Below are positions 15,905-25,040 of a stretch of DNA of 64,000 bases, one piece after another (within the stretch, counting starts at the first letter, position 1; every line of letters begins with the position of its first letter). This DNA comes from an uncultured Collinsella sp. Lineage in GTDB: Bacteria > Actinomycetota > Coriobacteriia > Coriobacteriales > Coriobacteriaceae. Made by a program: the position numbers and the translations under genes. The stretch covers positions 1-64,000 of the forward strand of contig CAKUGF010000010.1 in assembly GCA_934654585.1 (NCBI GenBank), written 5' to 3'. The notes under the pieces were generated by a model. It was not told the origin of the DNA. It saw only the letters and a list, made by a program, of their open reading frames with translations, and did not search any database.

Positions 15905-16780
15905 ATGAACAAGCCGAGTGTTTCTGCTGGCGTCGTTGCCAGCGTTGCTCTGGGAGCCGCGGCGCTTGGTGCGGCCGCCGTCGCTGTTCGTGCTGCCTGT
16001 CTGCAGGTTGCGCGAACTCGCAATGGATTGGCGCGTGTGAAACGCGTGCACGATGAGAGCGGCGATGAGATTCGCGTGCTGGTGCAAGGCGGCGTCTACC
16101 AAAGCGCGAGTTACGTTGGCGAGCGTTGGGCGGAACCCGTCTTTGCGTACTATCGTGCGTTTGACGACGTGTTTGAGGCCGAGGGCGCAATGCGTGACGC
16201 TTGTGGTCACGGTATCGACCGCATGCTTATGCTGGGGGGCGGCGGGTTTGCCTATCCTAAGTTCGCTCTGATGTCGCACGAGGGCTTGCGCATGGACGTC
16301 ATCGAGTATGACGGAGAGATTACGCGCCTGGCGCGCCGCTGGTTCTACTTAGACGAGCTGGAGCGTACGGTGGGTGATCGCCTGCGGGTGATCACCGCCG
16401 AGGCTCGCTCGTATCTGGGTGTGACGAGCGTGGGCCATCGTCGCTACGACGTGGTCGTGAGCGATTGCTTTGGCGGCGCCGAGCCCGTACGCGAGCTGGC
16501 GACCGTTGAGGCGTTGCGCTTGGTGCGAGGTAGCCTGAACGCTGGGGGCATCTATGTTGCCAATATCGTGAGCGCGAACAAGGGGAGCGACGTGACGTTC
16601 CTGCGCGACTGCGCTGCCGCGGCGCTTGAGGTGTTCGCCCATGCCTGGGTGGTCCCGTGTGGCGATGCGGAGTTCGGCGGCGAGGAAAACTACCTGCTCA
16701 TCGCCAGCGACGGTGGCTATGCCTTCACCGAAGCCGTGCTCTTCGACACCGACTTCCTCGGCACCCCGCTCCATGACTAG
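15905..16780 (+). CDS. Spermidine-synthase-like methyltransferase-fold protein, membrane anchored
   Basis: The 291-residue protein has an N-terminal hydrophobic helix (residues about 8-30) and then a spermidine-synthase-like Rossmann domain. LMLGGGGFAYPKF is the nucleotide-binding loop, MDVIEYDGE the acidic end of strand 2 and YDVVVSDCFGG the strand 4 region. True spermidine synthases have GGGDG where this has GGGGF, so aminopropyl transfer is uncertain. Its ATG directly follows the elp3 stop codon, implying cotranscription. The 3' end overlaps the convergent helicase gene by four bases. Confidence 0.7.
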   Translation: MNKPSVSAGVVASVALGAAALGAAAVAVRAACLQVARTRNGLARVKRVHDESGDEIRVLVQGGVYQSASYVGERWAEPVFAYYRAFDDVFEAEGAMRDACGHGIDRMLMLGGGGFAYPKFALMSHEGLRMDVIEYDGEITRLARRWFYLDELERTVGDRLRVITAEARSYLGVTSVGHRRYDVVVSDCFGGAEPVRELATVEALRLVRGSLNAGGIYVANIVSANKGSDVTFLRDCAAAALEVFAHAWVVPCGDAEFGGEENYLLIASDGGYAFTEAVLFDTDFLGTPLHD

Positions 16781-19224
16781 CGTATTTCCTGCGACCAGCT
16801 GCGGACACGCTGCTTCATGCCCTCTATGTCGAGCACGCCTTCGGCAAAGCCCTTGCGCACGAGCTCTTCGGGAACAAACTCGTCGTAGCGGTCAAAGTAA
16901 GGCACCTCGCCAGGATAGACGAGTTCGATGGGATCGAAGTCTTTCTCGGCCTCGGCGGCGAGCACCTCAAAGAACGTCTCCTCGTCGGCCTTCATCTTAA
17001 ACTGCATAAAGTACGGGCGTGACGGGTCGAGTCCGCGAAGGCCCAGCTCCGCGGCACACTTGATCTTAAGCATGCGCTCGAGTGCCAAAAAGGCATAGCT
17101 GCCCAGCCAGGGGAAGAGCACCCAGGTGTCGCCGCCCAGGTTAATGAGCGGTTTAGTTCCCGCACCCGAAATCTCGGCCGTATGGCGAGCCTGCGCCAGA
17201 CGGGCCCGTGCATTACCCATAAGGTACGGATATGCCGCGTGCTCGTTGAGCGTCTTGCGCATGCGTTCGAGTACGTGTGTATTGATGTCACCGGGGCAGT
17301 CGCCAAAGTAAGCCGGCACACGGCCCTTGACCTGCGTGGCAAAGACGGTATGACGCTTCCAGTCCACTTCCTCGACAATCCAGCAGTGTCCGGCGATAGC
17401 GATGCGCTCACCTGGCGGTGGGGGATTGACGATCGTGCCCAGCTCGGCCGACTCGCTGCGAACGGTGAACTCCTCGTTTTCCTGGAACACGGCGTAGAAC
17501 TTAAAGTTGTTGATGATGCGCTCGCCCGCGAGGCCCACGATGAGCCCGCCGCCCTCGGTGACCTGGATATGGTCGATCTTAATGAGGTGGCGCAACAGTA
17601 CACGATAGTCATCGGCCGAGACGCGATGGAAATAGCTGAGCGTGAGCACGCGCTGGGCAAGTTCAGCCGGCGTGAGCTCGCCAGTGCTGGCGAGGGTCGA
17701 CATGGTCTGGTGATAGAGCAAACTGTAGGGGAGTCGATCGAGTTCGGGCGGCTCGACCCACTTTTCCTCGCGATAGAGTTGTACGAGTGCGATGCCCTGC
17801 AGGAGTTTCCAAGGAATGGTCTCGGGCATCATCGTGCGCGGTTCGGGCTCTTCCTCGCGCATGACAAACCACATCTCGGGTGGAAGGTCGCGACGGCCCG
17901 TGCGCCCCATGCGTTGCAAAAAGGAGCTGACGGTAAATGGCGCGTCAATCTGGAACGCGCGCTCCAGACGGCCGATATCGATACCGAGCTCCAGCGTAGA
18001 GGTGGTGACGGTCGTCTGCGCCTGTTCCTCATCGCGCATGAGTTCCTCGGCCGTCTCGCGCAGCGATGCCGAAAGGTTGCCGTGATGGATCAGGAAGCGG
18101 TCGGGCTCGTGTCGACTTTCGCAGTAGCTGCGCAGCATGGAACACACGGCCTCTGCCTCCTCGCGAGAGTTGGCAAAGACCAGGCACTTGCGGCCGCGCG
18201 TATGCTCAAAGATATAGCCCATACCGGGGTCGGCGTTGTTGGGTGCGGTATCGGTGGGGCTGAGAAGGGCCTGCTCGGTCGCTTGCGGGATGTCGACTTC
18301 GCCCTCGGGAGCTGAGGAAGTGCGACGGTCTTTGGGAGCGCCCTCGCCCCGTGCCTGCTCGCGACGTTGACGGCGCTCCTCCTGTGTGAGTTGTCCGCTG
18401 TGGCGCATGTCTTGGGCGCCGGCGGGCAGTGCCGCGGGTGCCGCCGCTTCAATGCGCTCGCATGCGAGCACCTCGGCTTCCTGCGGGCCCGTGCTCATAA
18501 ATCCTCGCTGCTGTGCCTGGGGGCCCGAGTTGTAGAAGTGCTCCATGGAGATGCGCCACACGCGGCGCGGTTCCTCAAAGCGGGGGATGACGCAGTCGCG
18601 CCCCGTTCCCTGTGAGAGAAAAGCGCCCGTGCGCTCGGGGTCCCCGATGGTGGCCGAAAGGCCGATGCGCCGGGGCTGCACGCCCGCCATGCGCGAAAGG
18701 CGCTCGATAAGGCAGAGCGTCTGACCGCCACGGTCACCGCGCATGAGCGAGTGGACCTCGTCAATGACCACATAGCGCAGGTCGCAGAACATGCGCGGGA
18801 TTGCCATGTGCTTATGGATCAGGAGCGCCTCGAGTGATTCGGGCGTAATCTGCAAGATGCCGCTCGGCTTTTTGATGAGTTTGGCCTTATGCGACTGTGA
18901 GACATCGCCGTGCCAGTGCCAGACAGGGATATCGGCCTCTTCGCACAGATCGTTGAGGCGTACAAACTGATCGTTGATGAGCGCTTTGAGAGGGCCAATG
19001 TAGAGGGCGCCCACGCTCGCGGGCGGGTTCTCCCAAAACTCGGTCAGGATGGGAAAGAAGGCCGCCTCGGTTTTGCCGGATGCCGTGGACGCTGTCAGGA
19101 GCACATTGTCTTGCGTGTTAAAGATTGCATCTGCTGCCGCAACCTGGATAGAGCGCAGGCTCTCCCAATCGTGGGAGTAGATGAAGTCTTGGATAAACGG
19201 AGCATATCGGTCAAAAGCGTTCAC
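16777..19224 (-). CDS. Lhr-like DEAD/DEAH-box helicase of the TerB/DUF2791 module
   Basis: The 815-residue superfamily 2 helicase has Walker A TASTASGKT (residues 44-52), a DEVH box in VIDEVHSLMRGDRGG, motif III GLSATIGD and motif VI QRMGRTGRR. A charged, probably disordered insert of about 90 residues sits between the two RecA domains. The C-terminal half resembles Lhr-type helicases. GTG 19224 is preceded by GAGAGGAGG; an upstream in-frame start at 19287 is less well supported. It is the third gene of a minus-strand set after the TerB-domain protein and the DUF2791 ATPase, with an intervening hairpin. A DNA or RNA remodelling role within that set is inferred. Confidence 0.8.
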   Translation of the reverse strand: MNAFDRYAPFIQDFIYSHDWESLRSIQVAAADAIFNTQDNVLLTASTASGKTEAAFFPILTEFWENPPASVGALYIGPLKALINDQFVRLNDLCEEADIPVWHWHGDVSQSHKAKLIKKPSGILQITPESLEALLIHKHMAIPRMFCDLRYVVIDEVHSLMRGDRGGQTLCLIERLSRMAGVQPRRIGLSATIGDPERTGAFLSQGTGRDCVIPRFEEPRRVWRISMEHFYNSGPQAQQRGFMSTGPQEAEVLACERIEAAAPAALPAGAQDMRHSGQLTQEERRQRREQARGEGAPKDRRTSSAPEGEVDIPQATEQALLSPTDTAPNNADPGMGYIFEHTRGRKCLVFANSREEAEAVCSMLRSYCESRHEPDRFLIHHGNLSASLRETAEELMRDEEQAQTTVTTSTLELGIDIGRLERAFQIDAPFTVSSFLQRMGRTGRRDLPPEMWFVMREEEPEPRTMMPETIPWKLLQGIALVQLYREEKWVEPPELDRLPYSLLYHQTMSTLASTGELTPAELAQRVLTLSYFHRVSADDYRVLLRHLIKIDHIQVTEGGGLIVGLAGERIINNFKFYAVFQENEEFTVRSESAELGTIVNPPPPGERIAIAGHCWIVEEVDWKRHTVFATQVKGRVPAYFGDCPGDINTHVLERMRKTLNEHAAYPYLMGNARARLAQARHTAEISGAGTKPLINLGGDTWVLFPWLGSYAFLALERMLKIKCAAELGLRGLDPSRPYFMQFKMKADEETFFEVLAAEAEKDFDPIELVYPGEVPYFDRYDEFVPEELVRKGFAEGVLDIEGMKQRVRSWSQEIR

Positions 19225-19305
19225 GGGGCCTCCTCTCAACAACGGGCTGATCAACGTAGCGGGCAACGGCGCGATATCTTGCAACATCGGCGTTTGCCCA
19301 GATAA

Positions 19306-19343
19306 AACCTGCCAAAATAAACCTGTCCCTTTTTTGGCAGGTT
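19306..19343. repeat. Palindrome with a CCTGTCCC loop, possible terminator on the minus strand
   Basis: AACCTGCCAAAA (19306-19317) pairs perfectly with TTTTGGCAGGTT (19332-19343). The loop contains AACCTGTCCC, the reverse complement of the GGGACAGG core seen at 5.27 kb. It overlaps the stop codon of the DUF2791 gene. Read on the minus strand the stem is followed by TTTTAT, so it may attenuate transcription into the helicase gene. Confidence 0.6.
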
Positions 19344-20646
19344 AGATGGTGAATTCGGCGAAGTTGCGGTCACCGTCTGCGGTACCGGTTCCGTCTGTTG
19401 CGGCTGCCGGCGCCAGCGCGTCGCCACCGACGCTTTGCAGCAACTCGGCCACGTTGGCGTCGGGGTTCTGACACAGGATGTCGAGTAGCTCAATAAAATC
19501 GCGGATGACCTCACGGGGCGTCAGATGTGTATCGGCTCCCACGCGGCCAAACTCAATCTTGAGGAAGTCCACCAGGTCGTTCTCGGTTAGCGTGGGCGTC
19601 CAGCCAAAGTAGCCGGCGTGAATCTGCATGAGCTTTTCGATCAGCACCAGCAACTCTTCGTAGGTGAGCGGCTGCAGGCGAATGATGGGCGCGAGCATGT
19701 CTTTGAGGTCCTCACGTGCAAAGCGGCCCTGGGCGAGTCGGCTACGCAGGGCCTCGTAGGAAAACACGCCGCGACGGCGGTCTTCGATGGAGGTCGGCGT
19801 GCCGCCCATGATCATACCCAGATATTGCGCCTTGCCCTGCAGCGTGTCGTTGTACATGGTCAGGATCTTCTCGTAGTTGTACTGGCGCGTGATGGCGTTG
19901 GGAATCTTGTACAGGTTTACGAGCTCGTCGATGAGCACCAGCATGCCCTTGTAGCCGCTGCAGACCAAAAAGCGTGCGATGAGCTTGACGTAGTCGTACC
20001 AGTCGTCGTCGCTGATGATGGTTGAGGAGCCCAGTTCGGCGCGCGCTTCACTCTTGGTGCGGTATTCGCCTCGGATCCATTTGGTCACACGGCTCATAGC
20101 CTCTTCATCGCCCTCGGAAACGGCCGTGCGGTAGCGGCGGAGCATGCGGGAGAAATCAAAGCCGTGAACCATTTCCTCGAGCGGGGCGAGTTGGGCATTG
20201 ACGGCCGACTCATCGGCATCGGCGCACGAGGCGACCCAGCGATCCAGAATTAGGTTGAGTGCACCGCCCTCGGGACGTGTTTTGGTCGATATGTTGCGGA
20301 TGAGCTCTCGATAGGTGGCCAGACCCTGGCCCTGTCCGCCCTGCAGGCGGCGCTCGGGGGAAAGGTCGGCATCGGCGACCACAAAGCCCTCGCCCATGGC
20401 ATGCGTTCGGATGGTCTGGAGCAAAAAGCTCTTGCCGGCGCCGTAGCGACCGACCAGGAAGCGGAAGCTCGCGCCGCCGTCGGCGATGAGGCTCAGGTCG
20501 GTGAGCAGGGCGCGGATCTCGACCTCGCGTCCCACGGTGATGTAGGGAAGGCCGATGCGCGGGACCACGCCGCCCTTGAGCGAGTTGAGAATGACGGCGG
20601 CGACGCGCTTGGGCACGCGGGGCGCTGCGGATGCGGTATCACTCAT
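19342..20646 (-). CDS. BrxD-like ATP-binding protein (DUF2791)
   Basis: The 434-residue P-loop ATPase has Walker A GRYGAGKS (residues 66-73) and Walker B MLVLIDE (234-240), and matches the DUF2791 family, which includes BrxD of BREX phage-defence systems. Its start overlaps the end of the TerB-domain gene by 8 bases, so the two are translationally coupled. No PglZ, BrxC or methyltransferase is encoded nearby, so this is not a canonical BREX locus. It could power the associated helicase or act as a DNA-tracking ATPase; this is inference from context. Confidence 0.78.
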   Translation of the reverse strand: MSDTASAAPRVPKRVAAVILNSLKGGVVPRIGLPYITVGREVEIRALLTDLSLIADGGASFRFLVGRYGAGKSFLLQTIRTHAMGEGFVVADADLSPERRLQGGQGQGLATYRELIRNISTKTRPEGGALNLILDRWVASCADADESAVNAQLAPLEEMVHGFDFSRMLRRYRTAVSEGDEEAMSRVTKWIRGEYRTKSEARAELGSSTIISDDDWYDYVKLIARFLVCSGYKGMLVLIDELVNLYKIPNAITRQYNYEKILTMYNDTLQGKAQYLGMIMGGTPTSIEDRRRGVFSYEALRSRLAQGRFAREDLKDMLAPIIRLQPLTYEELLVLIEKLMQIHAGYFGWTPTLTENDLVDFLKIEFGRVGADTHLTPREVIRDFIELLDILCQNPDANVAELLQSVGGDALAPAAATDGTGTADGDRNFAEFTI

Positions 20647-22399
20647 GGTCTAGGTATCCTCTCACGTCTGCTTCGTAGTCCTCGATAATCTGCGGCCCTG
20701 CCGCGCCAAATTCGATAACGGTGTCGTCCACCAGGTCAAAGAGTGCCTCGTTGATGCTATCGACGAGTATGTCCTCGCTCTGCCCCGATCTCTCCACCGC
20801 CGATGCCGCCTGCGCCGTGTTGTGCCCGAGCAGCGCGCGCAGATAGGCGGCTGCGGCGGGCGCGAGTTCGGATGCGGCGTCAGCGGGCGTAGCCGCTACG
20901 AACGTGGGCGCCGGTGCGAGAAGCGGTGCCACGATGCCAAACTGCTCGGTGGAAATGGTCGGCTCGTCGGCCTCATCCTGTTTCATGGGCGCCGCGACCG
21001 GCTCGACAATCGCGTTAGCCGCGGGTTTGGCTTCCGGCTGTCCGGAGTCCGTCGTATCGACCTTTGCGAGTGCATCGTCCTCGCGCTCCTCATCGATCAG
21101 GAGCGCTTCGCGCGTTTGCGCGGCGGCACTCCGGATATGCCCCAGCTGGCTCAGATCGATATCGATCTTGACGGGCTGGTGTGCCGCATCCCACGAAAGC
21201 CATGCCACGATCTCGTCATCGATAATCTTGGCCAGATATTTGGGGACCTTTTCTTCCTTAAGGGGATGGGCAGGGTCCAGAGCCAGGCGCAAGCGCTGGT
21301 CGCAGGCGCGCATCATCTCTCCAAGCTTGCTGCTCTTTTGTCTGCTGCCGTGGATCCGCATGCATTCCCAGAAACCGTTTTGGCAGCGGTAGATATGGAT
21401 GGGGTCCAGACGGTATTCGCAGTCCTCGTGGCGCTCGGGCGCAAAGAACACGGCCGAGGCAAACATGGTGTAGGGCATGGCCGTCTCCTCCCCAAACAGG
21501 CTCGCCACGATGCCGGTCTTTCGATGGGTGTCATAGTAGCGCGCCATACGGACATACACGGCGCATGCCACGTGGCGTAGGTCGCGATGATGACTGCGGT
21601 CGAGTCGTGAGTTATTGAGGTTGTACGTGGAGAGGGCGTTGATGGCAGCCATGAGCCGCTCCTCGCGCGCCTCGTCGGGCGGAAGGGGAAGCGTGGGCTC
21701 GGATGTCTTGCGACGCTTGGGGGTTTGGCCGGACGGCGCCGGTGCGGGCGTAAGGTCTCGAGCCGCGCGCCGCAGCTCGATAAGGGCGTAGTCGAACTTG
21801 ACGGTTTTAGAGTCGCGAAGCAGCTTGGGGTCGAGCCCATGGAATACGGCGTAGTCCTGCAGCCACACGCGTGCGAACCGGTCGATGCCGGACTCAAAGG
21901 CGTGATAGGCATCCCAAAAGGCCTTGATCTTATTAAAGCCATCGAGCGGGTCATCTACGCCAATGCCGCAGATCAGCTCATAGAGATACAGAAAGGCAAA
22001 GGACGTAGACGTTTCCTCTACGGTTCCGCGGCGTACCCGTGCGCGCCACGTAAAGTAGCCGCGCAGCTGCCGGTCGCTCATGGCGTTGTAGGTGGGAAAG
22101 TACGACTTGAACGTGCCGTTGTAGGGGCAGTCGTCTTCAAAGTCGGCCATCAGCAGGCCTTGGCGGTAGAAAAGCTCAGCTTCCGAAAGCCAGCGTCCCG
22201 CGCCGCCTTTGGGGTCATCCTGCCAGCGCGATATCTCACGCATCTTGCGGTACTGATCGGGGAGGAAGTTCTGCATCTGTCGGCCGGTCTTGAGAATCGG
22301 CTCGTCTGCGTAGACCTCATTTGAGAAACGGGCGGACTGATGGGTCCGGGCCTCGGCCATAATGCGCTCGATGAGCATCTTGATGTCCTGGTCGGCCAC
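20639..22399 (-). CDS. TerB N-terminal/C-terminal domain protein
   Basis: The 586-residue protein has a TerB-N domain recognisable from GRWLSEAELFYRQG, ADFEDDCPY, YFPTYNAMSDRQLRGYFTWR and SFAFLYLYELICGIG (residues about 65-150). A charged linker at about 215-240, a middle domain and an acidic C-terminal part similar to TerB-C follow. These domains were named from tellurite-resistance/stress proteins, but fusions like this are usually found next to DUF2791 ATPases and large helicases. It leads the three-gene set here and is cytoplasmic by sequence. The function is unknown. Confidence 0.75.
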   Translation of the reverse strand: MADQDIKMLIERIMAEARTHQSARFSNEVYADEPILKTGRQMQNFLPDQYRKMREISRWQDDPKGGAGRWLSEAELFYRQGLLMADFEDDCPYNGTFKSYFPTYNAMSDRQLRGYFTWRARVRRGTVEETSTSFAFLYLYELICGIGVDDPLDGFNKIKAFWDAYHAFESGIDRFARVWLQDYAVFHGLDPKLLRDSKTVKFDYALIELRRAARDLTPAPAPSGQTPKRRKTSEPTLPLPPDEAREERLMAAINALSTYNLNNSRLDRSHHRDLRHVACAVYVRMARYYDTHRKTGIVASLFGEETAMPYTMFASAVFFAPERHEDCEYRLDPIHIYRCQNGFWECMRIHGSRQKSSKLGEMMRACDQRLRLALDPAHPLKEEKVPKYLAKIIDDEIVAWLSWDAAHQPVKIDIDLSQLGHIRSAAAQTREALLIDEEREDDALAKVDTTDSGQPEAKPAANAIVEPVAAPMKQDEADEPTISTEQFGIVAPLLAPAPTFVAATPADAASELAPAAAAYLRALLGHNTAQAASAVERSGQSEDILVDSINEALFDLVDDTVIEFGAAGPQIIEDYEADVRGYLDHE

Positions 22400-22488
22400 C
22401 GCCCTCTCCTCTCCCTATACGGTGTCGGTGACCTCATATCATAGCACAGCATCAAACAGATGTTCGAGATTCCGCTACGTAGATTGAC

Positions 22489-23205
22489 TTAAAACAGGAG
22501 GGCGTAGATGACGGCAATGACGACGGCGGGAAGCATGTTGGCCGTACGGAAGGTTTGAGGTCGGATAAGGTTGACGCCGACGCAGAAGATGAGCATGGAG
22601 CCCACGAGCGAAAGGCTGTCGAGTGCCGCCGTGGTCATGATGGGGGAGAGCGCACCGGCAAACAGCGTGATCGTTCCCTGGAACACGGCGACGGGCAGGG
22701 CAGAGAAGATGCAGCCACGTCCGAGCGAGGCCGTCATGGTGCAAACGATGATGCAGTCCAGTGCACCCTTGAGGGCGAGCGTGGACCAATCGCCGAGCAG
22801 GCCGTCCTGAATCGAGCCCACGATGGCCATGGCGCCGATGCACACCGTGAGCGATGCCGAGACAAAGGCGTTGGTGAACTCGTTGTCGCCCTCGCTGCCG
22901 GTTTTTCGCTTGAGCCATTCGCCGAGGTTTTCGATCGCCGCCTCCAGATTGACGGCCTCGCCGATGAGCGAGCCCAGGGCAAACGAGACGATCAGCATGG
23001 TGGTGCCGGTGGTCGAGAGGGCGTCGCCGTCGATGACGAGCATCTTTTGCATGGTTCCGCCCAGGCCGATAAACAGGACGCACAGCCCCGACGCCTTCAT
23101 AAGTGTGCCCTGGATCCGGGGCGTGATAAAACGTCCACCGGACAGTCCCAAAAGGCCGCCTGCAATCAAAAGCGCTACGTTGATGATCGTTCCCAAACCC
23201 GGCAT
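22489..23205 (-). CDS. DUF554 family membrane protein
   Basis: The 238-residue integral membrane protein has about seven hydrophobic segments and typical DUF554 features: an N-terminal GLGTIINVALLIAGGLLG and a central conserved SLTVCIGAMAIVGSIQDGL. Family members (YdfK/YqgA-like) are putative transporters with no agreed substrate. The gene appears monocistronic, between the TerB-module start and the end of the surface-protein operon. Confidence 0.85.
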   Translation of the reverse strand: MPGLGTIINVALLIAGGLLGLSGGRFITPRIQGTLMKASGLCVLFIGLGGTMQKMLVIDGDALSTTGTTMLIVSFALGSLIGEAVNLEAAIENLGEWLKRKTGSEGDNEFTNAFVSASLTVCIGAMAIVGSIQDGLLGDWSTLALKGALDCIIVCTMTASLGRGCIFSALPVAVFQGTITLFAGALSPIMTTAALDSLSLVGSMLIFCVGVNLIRPQTFRTANMLPAVVIAVIYALLF

Positions 23206-23321
23206 GAACCCTCCTGTATTGATGCCAACGCGGCAATCGTAGCAGAACGGGGCGCGAGGCTGCGCTATAACACGTCTAATACGTTATGTATGCGGTATTC
23301 GAACAGCGTGGAGACAAAATG

Positions 23322-24737
23322 CTATTTGAGGGATTGCGTCACGATGTACGAGGCGTAATCGAAGCGAAGCGTCATGAGACGCTGTGGGGATTCGATCGCC
23401 GCCGCAATGATATCGGCATCGCGAGCACGGTCGAATCCTTCGAGCCGCAGCTCATACGATATGTCCTCGTTTTTTTGAAGTACCCGGGTGGCCAAGAGTT
23501 TCTCGCCGTCGAATTCCTCGGTTTTGCTTCCGTCTGCACCGATGGCATACAGACGCAACGTGGCGGTGGTCGCGGGGTCGACAACCGTGATTTTTTCAAT
23601 TTTATCGCGGTCTCTCTTTGCCCCCAGCAATGTGAGAGCCGAGGGCGCCACGATTTCGCCCGAAGGCAAAAAGACGAGGTCGACAGTCTCGGGGAACGTG
23701 ATAAGGGTGTTTTTTCGAGTGGGATTGTCGGCGGCGATTGGCTCAATGCATGCGGCGTCGACGGTTTCCATGTGGTCGAGTGCGACCATCATGCAGCAGT
23801 TGCCCTCGTCGACATCCGGGGGTGCAGCAAAGCCTAGGCTGTCGTCGGGCTGGTCGTTGCTTGGCTCAGCAGCGGTGTCGTCTGACGTTTCGGAAGGAGT
23901 TGCGGTGTTGTTTTCTGGCGACGGCGCATCGTCTGCGATATCAACACGCACTGACGTGTCCGCGTCCTCGTCCTTTGGGTGGCCGCTCATGTCATCGGGC
24001 ATGGGGAAGACGATCCCGATGGCCCCCGTTCCGCTCCAGGTCATTTGGAAGAGCGCCGGATCGGCAAGAATGCGCTGCACGCCTTGCGCCTGGGCGTCGA
24101 TATCGATAGGGCAGGGTTCCGACCCGTGCATGACGTTAAGCGAGCCCTTCTGTGTTTTGTTCTGCCTCTTTTGGTTGTCCGAGCCGACCGCGAAGAACAA
24201 TAGGGGAGTTTCTCCCGTCGCGATGGCGTCGGTACCCGCCTTGGTTAGCTGCAGTGATGCCGCGTAGGAGATGGTGGGCTGCGTGCCATCGGCATTCGAG
24301 GGGACGCAGCCCAGGCATACACCTCCTTCTGTTCTCATTGCGCTGTCGAAGGCGACCTTCGCCCCGTTCGCCGAGTCATCGATCGAGGCGATGTCGATGC
24401 GCAACCTTGCGTCGCATACGTCGCCATCGGCATCGACCGCAACTGATTTCCACGTGCAGGTGGTACAACCCGCCTGGGGGCCATTTCCCTTGTCCGGACG
24501 TTTGATATCCACGACTATCGAGCCGTCCGTATCGCAGGTAAGGCATCCCGAGGTCGAGATTGTCGCCTGCGCAAGTGAAAACCGCTTGCATGCAATGGTG
24601 TTCGACGGAGCCGGCGCGGGGCTCAAGACTGTCGGCAAGGAGTCTGCCATGACGGGCGTCGCCCAGGCGGCGAGAGGCGTTCCGGTCGCTAGCGCACTGC
24701 AGAGCGCGGCGACAGGCAAAAGTTTTCTGGGTGCCAT
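23322..24737 (-). CDS. Secreted protein with CxxC pairs, unknown family
   Basis: The 471-residue protein has a signal peptide ending near AAWATP (residues about 1-27). The mature part holds cysteine pairs CLTC, CTTC and CLGC, a CC pair and a few single cysteines. An acidic Thr/Ser/Pro/Asp-rich stretch occupies about 255-305, and a beta-rich C-terminal part follows. No sorting signal or C-terminal membrane helix is visible. GGAGA precedes the ATG. It is the last gene of a five-gene surface operon. The cysteine pairs could form disulfides or bind metal. I do not recognise the family. Confidence 0.65.
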   Translation of the reverse strand: MAPRKLLPVAALCSALATGTPLAAWATPVMADSLPTVLSPAPAPSNTIACKRFSLAQATISTSGCLTCDTDGSIVVDIKRPDKGNGPQAGCTTCTWKSVAVDADGDVCDARLRIDIASIDDSANGAKVAFDSAMRTEGGVCLGCVPSNADGTQPTISYAASLQLTKAGTDAIATGETPLLFFAVGSDNQKRQNKTQKGSLNVMHGSEPCPIDIDAQAQGVQRILADPALFQMTWSGTGAIGIVFPMPDDMSGHPKDEDADTSVRVDIADDAPSPENNTATPSETSDDTAAEPSNDQPDDSLGFAAPPDVDEGNCCMMVALDHMETVDAACIEPIAADNPTRKNTLITFPETVDLVFLPSGEIVAPSALTLLGAKRDRDKIEKITVVDPATTATLRLYAIGADGSKTEEFDGEKLLATRVLQKNEDISYELRLEGFDRARDADIIAAAIESPQRLMTLRFDYASYIVTQSLK

Positions 24738-24779
24738 AGTTCTCCTTACCGTCCAATCCTCCGTCTTGCGGTGTCCGGC

Positions 24780-25040
24780 TTATCGGCTTCGTTTGATGTG
24801 CAGGCCAAGACACGTTACGGCCGCGCCCGCGGCGGCGATGCAGGCCGAAGCGGGCGCCAATTCATCGCCGGTTTGGGCGAGCGCCTCGTGATGGTCGCCT
24901 CGGTCAAGCGCCGTTAGGTCGACGGTCACCTGCGTGGCTGCTTGCGCCTGATCCTGCTGGGCGAGGGCTGCTGTCGGGGCGAGCGCCAGGATACCGGCGG
25001 CGACTGCCAGTGCGATGGCCCTAGGACGCGACGTGCGCAC
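24780..25040 (-). CDS. Short secreted protein with an LAxTG-type sorting signal
   Basis: The protein of about 86 residues has an N-terminal signal peptide (ending ALAQQ) and only about 30 mature residues. It ends with LAQTGDE, a hydrophobic helix and KRSR, the layout of a sortase substrate with an LAxTG variant motif. GTG 25040 or TTG 25049 could start it; both overlap the end of the upstream gene (19 or 28 bases), so translation is probably coupled. Such a short mature chain could be a peptidoglycan-linked anchor for a partner protein. That is inference. Confidence 0.6.
   Translation of the reverse strand: MRTSRPRAIALAVAAGILALAPTAALAQQDQAQAATQVTVDLTALDRGDHHEALAQTGDELAPASACIAAAGAAVTCLGLHIKRSR

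Noticed and set aside
16777..22399. Calling the TerB/DUF2791/helicase set a BREX system.
   Set aside because: The hallmark PglZ, BrxC and methyltransferase genes are absent from the window, so only relation of one ATPase family is supported.
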